Assembly (NCBI RefSeq): GCF_014268745.2
Contig: NZ_JABWRB020000001.1
Coordinates: forward strand, 248,001-312,000
Length of the DNA stretch: 64,000 nt
Origin: Pseudomonas zanjanensis
GTDB taxonomy: Bacteria; Pseudomonadota; Gammaproteobacteria; Pseudomonadales; Pseudomonadaceae
Direction: 5' to 3'
The stretch's first letter is position 1, and each line of letters starts with the position of its first letter. Position numbers and translations under genes: made by a program. The notes beneath the pieces were generated by a model. It was not told the origin of the DNA, did no database searches, and worked only from the letters and a program-made list of their open reading frames with translations. Shown piece after piece: positions 56,098-64,000 of this stretch.

Positions 56098-56457
56098 TTA
56101 TTCCAGGTGCTCCGGCTTCATCGGGTCGCCCGGCTTGACGTCCAGTTGGTGGCGCACGTCTTCGAACATTTCGTCGTAGTACTTGTGCATCGAACCGATG
56201 CTGGCAGCCTTGGGCAGGCCGTATTTCTGGGCGATGCGCGTGGCATGGCGGGCGAAGTCGAAGGCCTGGTCCTTGGCCAGGAAAAAGGTTTCGTCCAGGG
56301 TTTTTTCTTCCACCGTGCCGTGCAGTTGGAACGACATGCCCGTCTCGCCCTTGTCATTCCGATCGAGCTTGTAGTCGATGCACAGGTTGTAGCTGAAATC
56401 ATCCTTGTTCAGCGCATGGCGTTCCATGTGCAGGTGACCGGGTTTGAACGTGGCCAT
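56098..56457 (-). CDS. DUF5064 family protein of the arc operon
   Basis: A 119-residue soluble protein (MATFKPGHLHMERHALNKDDFSYNLCIDYKL...). DUF5064 genes in Pseudomonas follow arcC, as here (64 bases downstream of arcC). Function unknown. The start at 56457 follows AAGGAGAG. It is the last gene of the arginine deiminase operon before a REP doublet. Confidence 0.85.
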   Translation of the reverse strand: MATFKPGHLHMERHALNKDDFSYNLCIDYKLDRNDKGETGMSFQLHGTVEEKTLDETFFLAKDQAFDFARHATRIAQKYGLPKAASIGSMHKYYDEMFEDVRHQLDVKPGDPMKPEHLE

Positions 56458-56521
56458 AAACGACTCTCCTTCGAAGGCATGGAGAACGGCAGACACCGTG
56501 CCTGCCGCATAAGTTTTCCCG

Positions 56522-57451
56522 TTAGCGATAAACAATGCCCGGCGTCGCCGTGCTGATGCGCGTGCCGGCGGTGCCCTGGACGATAGCATCGATGTCCGAC
56601 AGCGACCCGATCACCGCGACCTTGCCGGTGTTGCGCGCGAATTCACAGGCGGCCTGCACTTTCGGCCCCATGGAACCGGCGGCGAAGCCGAGCCGTTCCA
56701 GTTCGTCGGGATGGGCCTGGGCGATGGCTTTCTGGGTCGGCTTGCCAAAGTCGATGAACGCGGCGTTGACGTCGGTGGCGATCACCAGCAGATCGCTTTC
56801 CAGCTGTTCAGCCAGCAGCGCCGAGCACAAGTCCTTGTCGATCACCGCTTCCACGCCTTGCAGCTTGCCGTCGGCGTCGTACATCGTCGGGATGCCGCCA
56901 CCGCCGGCGCAGATCACGATACTGCCTTTTTCCAGCAGCCATTTGATCGGGCGGATTTCAAAGATGCGCTTGGGCCTGGGGCTGGCGACCACGCGACGGA
57001 ACTTGTCGCCGTCCGGGGCGATGGCCCAGCCTTTTTCAGCGGCCAGTTCCTGTGCTTCTTCCCGGCTGTAGACCGGGCCGATGGGCTTGGTGGGGGTTTG
57101 GAAGGCCGGGTCGTTGGCGTCCACTTCAACCTGGGTCAGGAGCGTGGCGAAGGGGACTTCGAAGTCCAGCAGATTGCCCAGTTCCTGTTCGATGATGTAG
57201 CCGATCATGCCCTCGGTTTCGGCGCCGAGCACGTCCAGCGGATACGGCGTGACCGAGGTGTAGGCCGCCGCCTGCAGCGACAGCAGGCCGACTTGCGGAC
57301 CGTTGCCGTGGGCGATGACCAGTTGGTTGCCGGGGTGGATCTTGGCGATCTGTTCGGTCGCGGTGCGGATGTTGCTGCGTTGATTGGCTGCGGTCATGGG
57401 TTCACCCCGACGCAGGAGGGCGTTACCGCCCAGGGCAACGACGATGCGCAT
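56522..57451 (-). CDS. arcC: Carbamate kinase
   Basis: A 309-residue amino acid kinase-fold enzyme converting carbamoyl phosphate plus ADP to ATP, CO2 and ammonia, the energy-yielding step of arginine fermentation. Motifs: [16 protein letters not shown] (N-terminus), [20 protein letters not shown] and [26 protein letters not shown]. Full length; fourth gene of the arc operon. Confidence 0.96.
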   Translation of the reverse strand: MRIVVALGGNALLRRGEPMTAANQRSNIRTATEQIAKIHPGNQLVIAHGNGPQVGLLSLQAAAYTSVTPYPLDVLGAETEGMIGYIIEQELGNLLDFEVPFATLLTQVEVDANDPAFQTPTKPIGPVYSREEAQELAAEKGWAIAPDGDKFRRVVASPRPKRIFEIRPIKWLLEKGSIVICAGGGGIPTMYDADGKLQGVEAVIDKDLCSALLAEQLESDLLVIATDVNAAFIDFGKPTQKAIAQAHPDELERLGFAAGSMGPKVQAACEFARNTGKVAVIGSLSDIDAIVQGTAGTRISTATPGIVYR

Positions 57452-57494
57452 GGTGCTGTCCTTTAAAAAATGGATCGAACGACGCAGTCCAACT

Positions 57495-57582
57495 GTGGGA
57501 GCGGGCTTGCTCGCGAAAGCGGTGTTACAGGCAATATTTATCTGGACTGATACACCGCTTTCGCGAGCAAGCCCGCTCCCAC
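57495..57582. repeat. Type A REP doublet inside the arc operon
   Basis: Inverted type A arms in the arcB-arcC gap. A hairpin here may protect the arcDAB mRNA from 3' decay and lower arcC output. Confidence 0.95.
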
Positions 57583-57618
57583 ATTGGATCGCATTCCTAC
57601 ATGGGGGCGGGCTAGGGT

Positions 57619-58629
57619 TTAAATATCCGCCAACGCCGCCACCAGGATCGCCTTGATGGTGTGCATGCGATTTTCCGCCTGCTCGAAGGCGATGTTGGCC
57701 GGGGATTCGAACACCTCCTCGGTCACTTCCACGCCGTTGGCCAGGTTCGGGTAGCGTGCGGCGATGTCCTTGCCGACCTTGGTTTCACTGTTATGGAACG
57801 CCGGCAGGCAGTGCATGAATTTCACCCGTGGGTTGCCCGAGGCCTTCATCATCTGCGCGTTGACCTGGTAGGGCAGCAATTGCTCGATGCGCTCATCCCA
57901 GGCCTCCACCGGCTCGCCCATGGACACCCAGATGTCGGTGTGGATGAAGTCCACGCCCTTGACGGCTTCCCTCGGGTCTTCGGTGATGGTCAGGCGGGCG
58001 CCACTTTCGGCGGCGAAGGCCTGGCACTGGTCGATGAAATCCTGGTGCGGCCACAAGGCTTTTGGCGCACCGATGCGCACGTCCATGCCCAGCTTCGCGC
58101 CGATCATCAGCAACGAATTGCCCATGTTATAGCGGGCATCGCCCAGGTAGGCGTAGCTGATGTCATGCAGCGGCTTGTCGCTGTGTTCGCGCATGGTCAG
58201 GGTGTCGGCGATCATTTGGGTCGGGTGGAATTCGGCGGTCAGGCCGTTGAACACCGGCACCCCGGCGAACGTGGCCAGCTCCTCGACGATCTCCTGCTCG
58301 AAGCCACGGTATTCGATGGCGTCGAACATCCGCCCCAGGACCCGGGCGGTGTCTTTCATGCTTTCCTTGTGGCCGATCTGCGACGACACCGGGTCGATGT
58401 AGGTGACGTGGGCGCCCTGGTCGTGGGCGGCGACTTCGAAGGCGCAGCGGGTGCGGGTCGAGGTTTTCTCGAAGATCAGCGCGATGTTCTTGCCCTTGAG
58501 GTGCGGCTGTTCGGTGCCGGTGTACTTGGCACGCTTGAGGTCGCGGGACAGGTCCAGCAGAAAGTGCAGCTCGCGGTTGGTGTGGTGCATCAGGCTCAGC
58601 AGGCTGCGGTTGCGCATGTTGAACGCCAT
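57619..58629 (-). CDS. arcB: Catabolic ornithine carbamoyltransferase
   Basis: A 336-residue transcarbamylase. Motifs STRTR in [12 protein letters not shown] (carbamoyl phosphate), [22 protein letters not shown] and the Cys loop HCLPAFHN. In the arginine deiminase pathway it splits citrulline to ornithine and carbamoyl phosphate. The arc operon setting and length support the catabolic rather than anabolic (argF) form. Confidence 0.95.
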   Translation of the reverse strand: MAFNMRNRSLLSLMHHTNRELHFLLDLSRDLKRAKYTGTEQPHLKGKNIALIFEKTSTRTRCAFEVAAHDQGAHVTYIDPVSSQIGHKESMKDTARVLGRMFDAIEYRGFEQEIVEELATFAGVPVFNGLTAEFHPTQMIADTLTMREHSDKPLHDISYAYLGDARYNMGNSLLMIGAKLGMDVRIGAPKALWPHQDFIDQCQAFAAESGARLTITEDPREAVKGVDFIHTDIWVSMGEPVEAWDERIEQLLPYQVNAQMMKASGNPRVKFMHCLPAFHNSETKVGKDIAARYPNLANGVEVTEEVFESPANIAFEQAENRMHTIKAILVAALADI

Positions 58630-58699
58630 GGTGTGGATCTCCTCTGGTGTAGGTTATCCCCGAGACCGATTTTGGATAAGGAACGGCCCCGGCTCGAAG

Positions 58700-59956
58700 T
58701 CAGTAATCGATCGGGTCGCGGATGATCGGGCAGGTCATGCAATGGCCACCGCCCCGGCCCCGGCCCAGTTCGCTGGCGCTGATGGTGATGACTTCCACGC
58801 CGGCCTTGCGCAGCAGGGTATTGGTGTAGGTATTGCGGTCGTAGCCGATCACCACGCCCGGTTCCACCGCCACGACGTTGTTGCCGTCGTCCCATTGCTC
58901 GCGTTCGGCGGCGAAGCTGTTGCCGCCGGTTTCCACGACTCGCAACGCGGGTAGCTTGAGGGCGGCGGCCACGGTGTCGAGGAAGCTGCCGTCCTCGCGG
59001 CGCACGTCGATGCCGCCGGGCTTGCTCTCGTCAGGGCGCAGGGAGAAGGCGACGATCTGGCTCACCACTTCGGGGAATACCGTGACCAGGTCGCGGTCGC
59101 AGAAACTGAACACGGTGTCCAGGTGCATGGCGGCCCGGGATTTCGGCAAGCCGGCGACAATCACCCGTTCCACCGCCTTGTGCTTGAACAGGTTCAGCGC
59201 CAACTGGCCGATGGCCTGGCGGGACGAGCGTTCGCCCATGCCGATCAACACCACGCCGTTGCCGATGGGCATGACGTCGCCGCCTTCAAGGGTGGCGTTG
59301 CCGTGGTCCTGGTCCGGGTCGCCGTACCAGACCTGAAAGTCCGCGTGGGTGAACTCCGGATGGAATTTATAGATGGCGCTGGCCAGCAGGGTTTCCTGTC
59401 GGCGCGCCGGCCAGTACATCGGGTTCAAGGTCACGCCGCCGTAGATCCAGCATGTAGTGTCGCGGGTGAACTGGGTATTGGGCAGCGGCGGCAGGATAAA
59501 GCTGGAGTGCCCGAGAAAGTCGCGGAACATCTGGATAGTCTTGCCACCGAAGCTGTCCGGCAGGTCATCGGCCGAGACGCCGCCGATGAGGAATTCGGCG
59601 ATGTGGCGCGGTTCCAGGCTGCGCAACCACGAACCGACTTCATTCACCAGGCCCAGGCCCACCGAGTTGGCGGTGATCTTGCGCTGGAGGATCCAGTCCA
59701 GGGCTTCGGGGATGGCGACGATGTCGGTCAGCAGGTTGTGCATTTCCAGCACGTCGATGTCACGCTCGCGCAGCTTGGTGACGAAATCGAAATGGTCGCG
59801 CTTGGCCTGGTTGACCCAGATCACATCGTCGAACAGCAGCTCGTCGCAGTTGTTCGGGGTCAGCCGCTGGTGGGCCAGGCCTGGGGAACAGACCATGACT
59901 TTACGCAGTTTGCCGGCTTCGGAATGAACGCCGTACTTCACTTTTTCCGTGGTCAT
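58700..59956 (-). CDS. arcA: Arginine deiminase
   Basis: A 418-residue enzyme hydrolysing arginine to citrulline and ammonia. Motifs: [16 protein letters not shown] at the start, [43 protein letters not shown] and the catalytic Cys near the C-terminus ([17 protein letters not shown], Cys about 406). Second gene of the operon, 31 bases after arcD. Confidence 0.97.
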   Translation of the reverse strand: MTTEKVKYGVHSEAGKLRKVMVCSPGLAHQRLTPNNCDELLFDDVIWVNQAKRDHFDFVTKLRERDIDVLEMHNLLTDIVAIPEALDWILQRKITANSVGLGLVNEVGSWLRSLEPRHIAEFLIGGVSADDLPDSFGGKTIQMFRDFLGHSSFILPPLPNTQFTRDTTCWIYGGVTLNPMYWPARRQETLLASAIYKFHPEFTHADFQVWYGDPDQDHGNATLEGGDVMPIGNGVVLIGMGERSSRQAIGQLALNLFKHKAVERVIVAGLPKSRAAMHLDTVFSFCDRDLVTVFPEVVSQIVAFSLRPDESKPGGIDVRREDGSFLDTVAAALKLPALRVVETGGNSFAAEREQWDDGNNVVAVEPGVVIGYDRNTYTNTLLRKAGVEVITISASELGRGRGGGHCMTCPIIRDPIDY

Positions 59957-59987
59957 TACACATCCTCCCGTTAAAACAATCAGCCAA

Positions 59988-61415
59988 CTACAAGGTCAGG
60001 AAGCCGTCGTAGAGCCCGTAGGCGGCCACGAGGGCGCCTGCGACCACCGCGGCGAAAATCAGCTTCTCGACAGAGGTGAAAATCGGTTTGCCCAACTCGC
60101 GCTTGGCCTTGGCAAACAGGATCGCGCCAGGGGCGTAGAGCAGGGCGGAGAGCAGCAGGTACTTGATGCCGCCGGCATACAGCAGCCACACCGCATAGAT
60201 CAGGGCGATGGCCCCGATGACCAGGTCCTTGCGCCGCTCGGCCGCGAAGCCTTCATAGGTCTCGCCGCGCACCGCCAGCAGCAGCGCATAGGCCGCCGAC
60301 CAGAGGTACGGCACGAGGATCATCGAGGTGGCGAGGTAGATCAGTGACAGGTAGGTGCTGGCCGAGAACAGGGTGATGACCAAAAACAGCTGGACCATCG
60401 CATTGGTCAGCCACAGGGCGTTGGCCGGTACGTGGTTGGCGTTCTCCCGGCGCAGGAACTCGGGCATGGTGTGGTCTTTGGCGGCGGCAAACATGATCTC
60501 GGCGCACAGCAATACCCAGGACAGCAGGGCGCCGAGCAGCGAGATGATCAGGCCGACGCTGATCAGCACCGCACCCCAATGCCCAACGACATGTTCCAGC
60601 ACGGCGGCCATGGACGGGTTCTGCAACTTCGCCAGTTCAGGCTGGGTCATGATGCCCAGGGACAGCACGTTCACCAGCACCAGGAACAGCAGCACGGTGA
60701 TGAAACCGATGACGGTGGCCTTGCCGACGTCGCTGCGTTTCTCGGCCCGGGCGGAAAAAATGCTCGCGCCCTCGATGCCGATGAACACCCACACGGTGAC
60801 CAGCATCATCTTGCGCACCTGGTTCATCACGCTGCCCAGGTCCGGGTTCATCGTGCCCCAGATGTCCCGGGTGAAGATCTCGAGCTTGAAAGCGAACAGG
60901 GCGATCAGCACGAACAGCACCAGCGGCACGATCTTGGCGACGGTGGTGACCAGGTTGATGAACGCGGCTTCCTTGATCCCGCGCAGCACCAGGAAATGCA
61001 CCGCCCACAGCAGCACGGAGGCGCCGATCACCGCCGCGACGGTATTGCCTTCACCAAAGATCGGAAAGAAGTAGCCCAAGGTGCTGAACAGCAGCACGAA
61101 GTAACCGACGTTACCCAGCCACGCGCTGATCCAGTAGCCCCAGGCCGACGAAAAACCCATGTAGTCGCCGAACCCGGCCTTGGCATAGGCATACACGCCG
61201 CCGTCCAGATCAGGCTTGCGGTTGGCCAGGGTCTGGAACACGAAGGCCAGGGTCAACATGCCGACGGCGGTGATGGCCCAGCCGATCAGCACCGCGCCGA
61301 CATCGGCACTGGCCGCCATGTTTTGTGGCAGGGAAAAGATTCCCCCGCCGATCATTGAGCCGACGACCAATGCGACCAACGCACCCAATCGAAGTTTTCC
61401 GGGGGTATCAGACAT
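59988..61415 (-). CDS. arcD: Arginine/ornithine antiporter ArcD (copy 1, arc operon)
   Basis: A 475-residue APC-family exchanger with about 12 helices, importing arginine in exchange for ornithine. Start at ATG 61415 ([14 protein letters not shown]). The first helix [22 protein letters not shown] is a family hallmark. It heads the arcDABC operon. The ANR/FNR-type box lies 63 bases upstream. The second, divergent arcD begins at 61785 and has exactly the same length and largely the same sequence. Confidence 0.95.
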   Translation of the reverse strand: MSDTPGKLRLGALVALVVGSMIGGGIFSLPQNMAASADVGAVLIGWAITAVGMLTLAFVFQTLANRKPDLDGGVYAYAKAGFGDYMGFSSAWGYWISAWLGNVGYFVLLFSTLGYFFPIFGEGNTVAAVIGASVLLWAVHFLVLRGIKEAAFINLVTTVAKIVPLVLFVLIALFAFKLEIFTRDIWGTMNPDLGSVMNQVRKMMLVTVWVFIGIEGASIFSARAEKRSDVGKATVIGFITVLLFLVLVNVLSLGIMTQPELAKLQNPSMAAVLEHVVGHWGAVLISVGLIISLLGALLSWVLLCAEIMFAAAKDHTMPEFLRRENANHVPANALWLTNAMVQLFLVITLFSASTYLSLIYLATSMILVPYLWSAAYALLLAVRGETYEGFAAERRKDLVIGAIALIYAVWLLYAGGIKYLLLSALLYAPGAILFAKAKRELGKPIFTSVEKLIFAAVVAGALVAAYGLYDGFLTL

Positions 61416-61477
61416 ATGCGAGACTCCAATGCAGGAGAAGAGAGTCAACAGACTAAGTCGATTTGAAAGTTAATTAG

Positions 61478-61491
61478 CTGATCTGGATCAG
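61478..61491. promoter_or_regulatory. ANR/FNR-type box upstream of arcD copy 1
   Basis: CTGATCTGGATCAG contains the core TGAT-N4-ATCA, a strong match to the ANR/FNR consensus TTGAT-N4-ATCAA. Placed 41.5 bases upstream of a start near 61443 it would activate arcDABC under low oxygen, as ANR does in P. aeruginosa. A -10-like TAGTCT lies at 61450-61455 on the minus strand. Confidence 0.75.
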
Positions 61492-61553
61492 TGCATGACA
61501 ACATTCCATTGTAATGAAGAACTTAAAGCGTCCGTTGGCGTGTTTAGATGCAC

Positions 61554-61578
61554 AAAAAGCCTATTCCAGAGGCTTTTT
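61554..61578. terminator. Bidirectional hairpin between the two arcD genes
   Basis: AAAAAGCCT (61554-61562) pairs with AGGCTTTTT (61570-61578); both strands give a stem followed by T residues. A terminator between two divergent start codons has no obvious gene to stop, so it may insulate the two promoters or end a short transcript. Confidence 0.7.
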
Positions 61579-61784
61579 GCAGGGGCGCTGGGTGATTGCG
61601 TTTCCGTAGGATATTCACGCTAGTTGATTTCCACTGAGCCGCAACTATTTTGTAGGTGGCTGTCCTGGTATTTTTATTTAGCGCCATTGAATAGTGGCTG
61701 ATAAATAAGACAACGGACTTTGCAATGCGCGCGTTATTCAAAAACGCTATCGGCTTTTATTTAATTATTAAATAGCGAGGGGAA

Positions 61785-63212
61785 ATGTCGCCACCGACTG
61801 AAAAGTTGCCACTGGGCGCGTTGGTCGCACTGGTGGTGGGGTCGATGATCGGTGGTGGGATCTTTTCCCTGCCGCAAAACGTCGCGGCTAGGGCCGATGT
61901 CGGTGCGGTACTGATCGGCTGGGCCATCACCGCTGTCGGCATGCTCACCCTGGCTTTCGTGTTCCAGACCCTGGCCAATCGCAAACCGGCATTGGACTCG
62001 GGCGTGTATGCCTACGCCAAGGCCGGGTTCGGTGACTACATGGGCTTCTCGTCCGCCTGGGGTTACTGGATCAGCGCCTGGATGGGCAATGTCGGTTACT
62101 TCGTGCTGCTGTTCAGCACCTTGGGGTATTTCTTCCCGGCGTTTGGCCAGGGCAACACGCCGGTGGCCATCGGCTGTGCATCGTTGCTGTTGTGGGCCGT
62201 GCATTTCCTGGTGTTGCGGGGCATCAAGGAGGCGGCGTTCATCAACCTGGTGACCACCGTGGCCAAGGTCGTGCCGCTGTTGATGTTCATCGTCCTGGCC
62301 GCCGTGGCCTTCAAGGCCGAGGTGTTCACCCGCGATATCTGGGGCGCGATGAGCCCGGACCTGGGCAGCGTGATGGACCAGGTGCGGCACATGATGCTGG
62401 TCACGGTGTTCGTGTTCATCGGTATCGAAGGTGCCAGCGTGTACTCGGCGCGGGCACAGAAACGCGCGGACGTTGGGCGGGCGACGGTGATCGGTTTCCT
62501 CGGTGTCCTGGCGTTGCTGGTGCTGGTGAATGTGTTGTCCCTGGGAGTCATGAGCCAGCCGGAATTGGCGCAGTTGCAGAACCCGTCACTGGCCGGCGTG
62601 CTGGAGCACATTGTCGGGCCTTGGGGCGCATTGCTGATCAGCCTGGGCTTGGCGGTGTCATTACTGGGGGCGCTGCTGTCCTGGGCGCTGCTGTGCGCCG
62701 AGATCCTCTACGCCACCGCCCGGGACAAGACCATGCCGGCATTCCTCACCAAGGAAAATGCCAACCATGCTCCGGTCAATGCGCTGTGGTTGACCAATGG
62801 CATGATCCAACTGTTTTTGCTGATCACGTTGTTTTCCGCCGGCACCTACACCAGCCTGATTTATCTGGCCTCATCGATGATCCTGATGCCGTACCTGTGG
62901 TCGGCCGCTTATGCGGTGCTGCTGTGCGTCCGTGGGGAAACCTACGAACGAGCCTCGGCCCAGCGCATGAAAGACCTGTGCATAGGTGGCGTGGCCCTGT
63001 GCTACGCGGTGTGGCTGCTGTACGCCGGCGGGTTGAAATACCTGCTGCTGTCGGCGTTGTTGTATGCACCCGGAGTGATCCTGTTTGCCCAGGCCAAGTG
63101 GGAACAGGGACAGCCCTTGTTCACCGCTGTGGAAAAAGGTGTTTTTGCCTGTGTGCTATTTGGCGCGGGTGTAGCGGCGTATGGGTTATACAGTGGGTTT
63201 TTGGCGTTGTGA
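61785..63212 (+). CDS. Arginine/ornithine antiporter-like protein (copy 2)
   Basis: A 475-residue APC-family exchanger closely resembling ArcD copy 1 over its full length: the same start region ([22 protein letters not shown]), [63 protein letters not shown] and the same length. Differences are spread along the protein, so it is an old inverted duplicate, not a recent copy. GAGGGG lies six bases before the ATG. It stands alone outside the arc operon and may differ in substrate (for example another amino acid pair) or in regulation. Confidence 0.92.
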   Translation: MSPPTEKLPLGALVALVVGSMIGGGIFSLPQNVAARADVGAVLIGWAITAVGMLTLAFVFQTLANRKPALDSGVYAYAKAGFGDYMGFSSAWGYWISAWMGNVGYFVLLFSTLGYFFPAFGQGNTPVAIGCASLLLWAVHFLVLRGIKEAAFINLVTTVAKVVPLLMFIVLAAVAFKAEVFTRDIWGAMSPDLGSVMDQVRHMMLVTVFVFIGIEGASVYSARAQKRADVGRATVIGFLGVLALLVLVNVLSLGVMSQPELAQLQNPSLAGVLEHIVGPWGALLISLGLAVSLLGALLSWALLCAEILYATARDKTMPAFLTKENANHAPVNALWLTNGMIQLFLLITLFSAGTYTSLIYLASSMILMPYLWSAAYAVLLCVRGETYERASAQRMKDLCIGGVALCYAVWLLYAGGLKYLLLSALLYAPGVILFAQAKWEQGQPLFTAVEKGVFACVLFGAGVAAYGLYSGFLAL

Positions 63213-63241
63213 GGTTCACCGTAATGCCGAGGCGAACCCTT

Positions 63242-63334
63242 GTGGCGAGGGAGCTTGCTCCCGCTGGGCTGCGCAGCAGCCCCCAAAAAAATAGGGCCGC
63301 TACGCGCCCCAGCGGGAGCAAGCTCCCTCGCCAC
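63242..63334. repeat. Type B REP doublet
   Basis: Inverted type B arms between the convergent arcD copy 2 and CoA-transferase genes. Confidence 0.95.
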
Positions 63335-63362
63335 AGGGGGCCGTTGAAACTGCTAGTGCATG

Positions 63363-64000
63363 TCACCACCGGGCCCGATGCGCCCCCAGTTCAGCTGCCG
63401 GCAAGGTCCATTGCAGCGGCGTCCCGGTGATTTTCAAGGGCACCTGCAGCCGGTGGGCTGGCCCCCATGGCGTCTGTTCGATCACCAGGCCCTGATCATC
63501 CTCGGCCTCGGCTCGCAATGGGCTCGAGTCCCCTGCGCCACGCTCGATCAACAGCTTCGCCGTGCGTGCCAGTGACAGACGTGCCGAGCCGCCATGGCCC
63601 GTGTGCAGGCGCCGGGCCAACAGCACCAAGGCGCTGGCCGCCAGCAGATAGCCGGTGCCGTGGTCCAGTGCTTGCACGGGCAGCGGTGTCGGTTTGTCGG
63701 TGTGTTTCCACGCCATGCCGGCTTCGGCAATGCCACTGCTCATCTGCACCAGGCTGTCGAAGCCGCGCCGGTTCTGCCAGGGGCCGCTCCAGCCGTAGGC
63801 GTTGAGGCTGACGTCGATCAGGCCCGGAGCCAGTTTACTGCGCTGTTCGGCGCCGTAGCCCAGGCGTTCCAGAGCGTCGGCACGGTAGCCGTGCAGGAGG
63901 AGGTCGGTGTCCTTGAGCAATGCCTCGAACGCCGCGCGATCATCGGCTCGATGCAGGTCGAGGCGGGCGCAGCGTTTGCCCAGGGTGACTTCCGGGACCA
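63363..64000 (-). CDS. CaiB/BaiF CoA-transferase family protein, partial
   Basis: The C-terminal about 212 residues of a family III CoA-transferase; the start lies beyond the right edge. Visible signatures: GKRCARLDLHRADD (CoA-binding region, near the edge), LLKDTDLLLHGYRADALERLGYG, LIDVSLNAYGWSGPW. The family moves CoA between carboxylic acids (for example carnitine, oxalate, bile acids); the substrate is unknown. The C-terminus is rather short and atypical. Type B REPs separate it from the second arcD gene. Confidence 0.88.
   Translation of the reverse strand, partial: VPEVTLGKRCARLDLHRADDRAAFEALLKDTDLLLHGYRADALERLGYGAEQRSKLAPGLIDVSLNAYGWSGPWQNRRGFDSLVQMSSGIAEAGMAWKHTDKPTPLPVQALDHGTGYLLAASALVLLARRLHTGHGGSARLSLARTAKLLIERGAGDSSPLRAEAEDDQGLVIEQTPWGPAHRLQVPLKITGTPLQWTLPAAELGAHRARW

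Larger units (their letters stand above)
61416..61784. other. A/T-rich region between the two arcD genes
   Basis: A 369-base divergent region, clearly richer in A/T than the window average. It holds the ANR-type box for arcD copy 1, a perfect hairpin, and the approach to arcD copy 2. A 65-codon frame on the minus strand (61544-61741) starts with TTG and has no ribosome site, so I do not call it a gene. Confidence 0.6.

Noticed and set aside
61544..61741. 65-codon frame between the two arcD genes
   Set aside because: Its first codon is TTG with no ribosome site and it ends over a hairpin; it lies within a promoter region. A short transcript remains possible but there is no support for a protein.

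Overview
The window looks like a chromosomal segment of a Pseudomonas, most likely the P. fluorescens group. The evidence is the high G+C content, the arcDABC arginine deiminase operon with its trailing DUF5064 gene, a QuiP-like acylase, divergent pobA/pobR, liv (bra) branched-chain amino acid transport genes, and very many Pseudomonas-type REP/REPIN palindromes. I see no prophage, plasmid, rRNA, tRNA, insertion sequence or CRISPR array. This is ordinary core and accessory chromosome, densely coded, with almost every operon end marked by a REP hairpin pair.

Layout. 1-3.4 kb: start of an alkyltransferase-like DNA repair gene, a DUF481 outer-membrane protein, a MORN-repeat protein and a cold-shock protein. 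3.7-15.6 kb: dcd, a small Pro-rich protein, then two halves of the 'ligase-associated' DNA repair quartet (pdeM + DEXH helicase at 4.7-7.8 kb; ATP-dependent ligase + MBL exonuclease at 12.8-15.6 kb), separated by a basic amino acid ABC transporter operon that has a well-matched sigma54 promoter. 15.8-24.7 kb: QuiP-like acylase, isochorismatase-like hydrolase, two SEC-C proteins, a LEA2 lipoprotein, DUF6231, tandem OmpA/thrombospondin-3 lipoproteins, DUF1145, a collagen-like exported protein and CopD. 24.8-31.2 kb: dinG, a serine hydrolase, a Trp-motif OmpA-like lipoprotein, pdxH and a SlyB-like lipoprotein. 31.2-32.0 kb: a composite non-coding block of REPs flanked by two inverted copies of a longer repeat. 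32-39 kb: nhaA, a cysteine-synthase-family enzyme, an FAD oxidoreductase, a lipoprotein, and an SDR/LysR divergent pair.

39.1-41.5 kb is a complete bufferin-type RiPP metallophore operon: precursor (DUF2282), MNIO maturase (DUF692), DUF2063 partner and DoxX membrane protein. 41.8-46.8 kb is livFGMH plus its substrate-binding gene. 47.1-50 kb holds DUF2288 and a 725-residue FtsZ/tubulin-like GTPase of unknown role that keeps the GTP-binding and catalytic loops. 50.3-55.8 kb: two MFS transporters, pobA and pobR. 56.1-63.2 kb: arcDABC-DUF5064 with an ANR/FNR-type box, and a second arcD of identical length facing away from the first. The window ends inside a CaiB/BaiF CoA-transferase gene.

Most interesting items: the tubulin-like protein, the bufferin operon, the split repair quartet, the twin arcD genes, the isochorismatase-like protein with Ser at the expected catalytic Cys, the tandem OmpA lipoproteins with a shared upstream block at fixed spacing, and the intergenic repeat architecture. 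All functions are read from sequence by eye; none were confirmed by database search.
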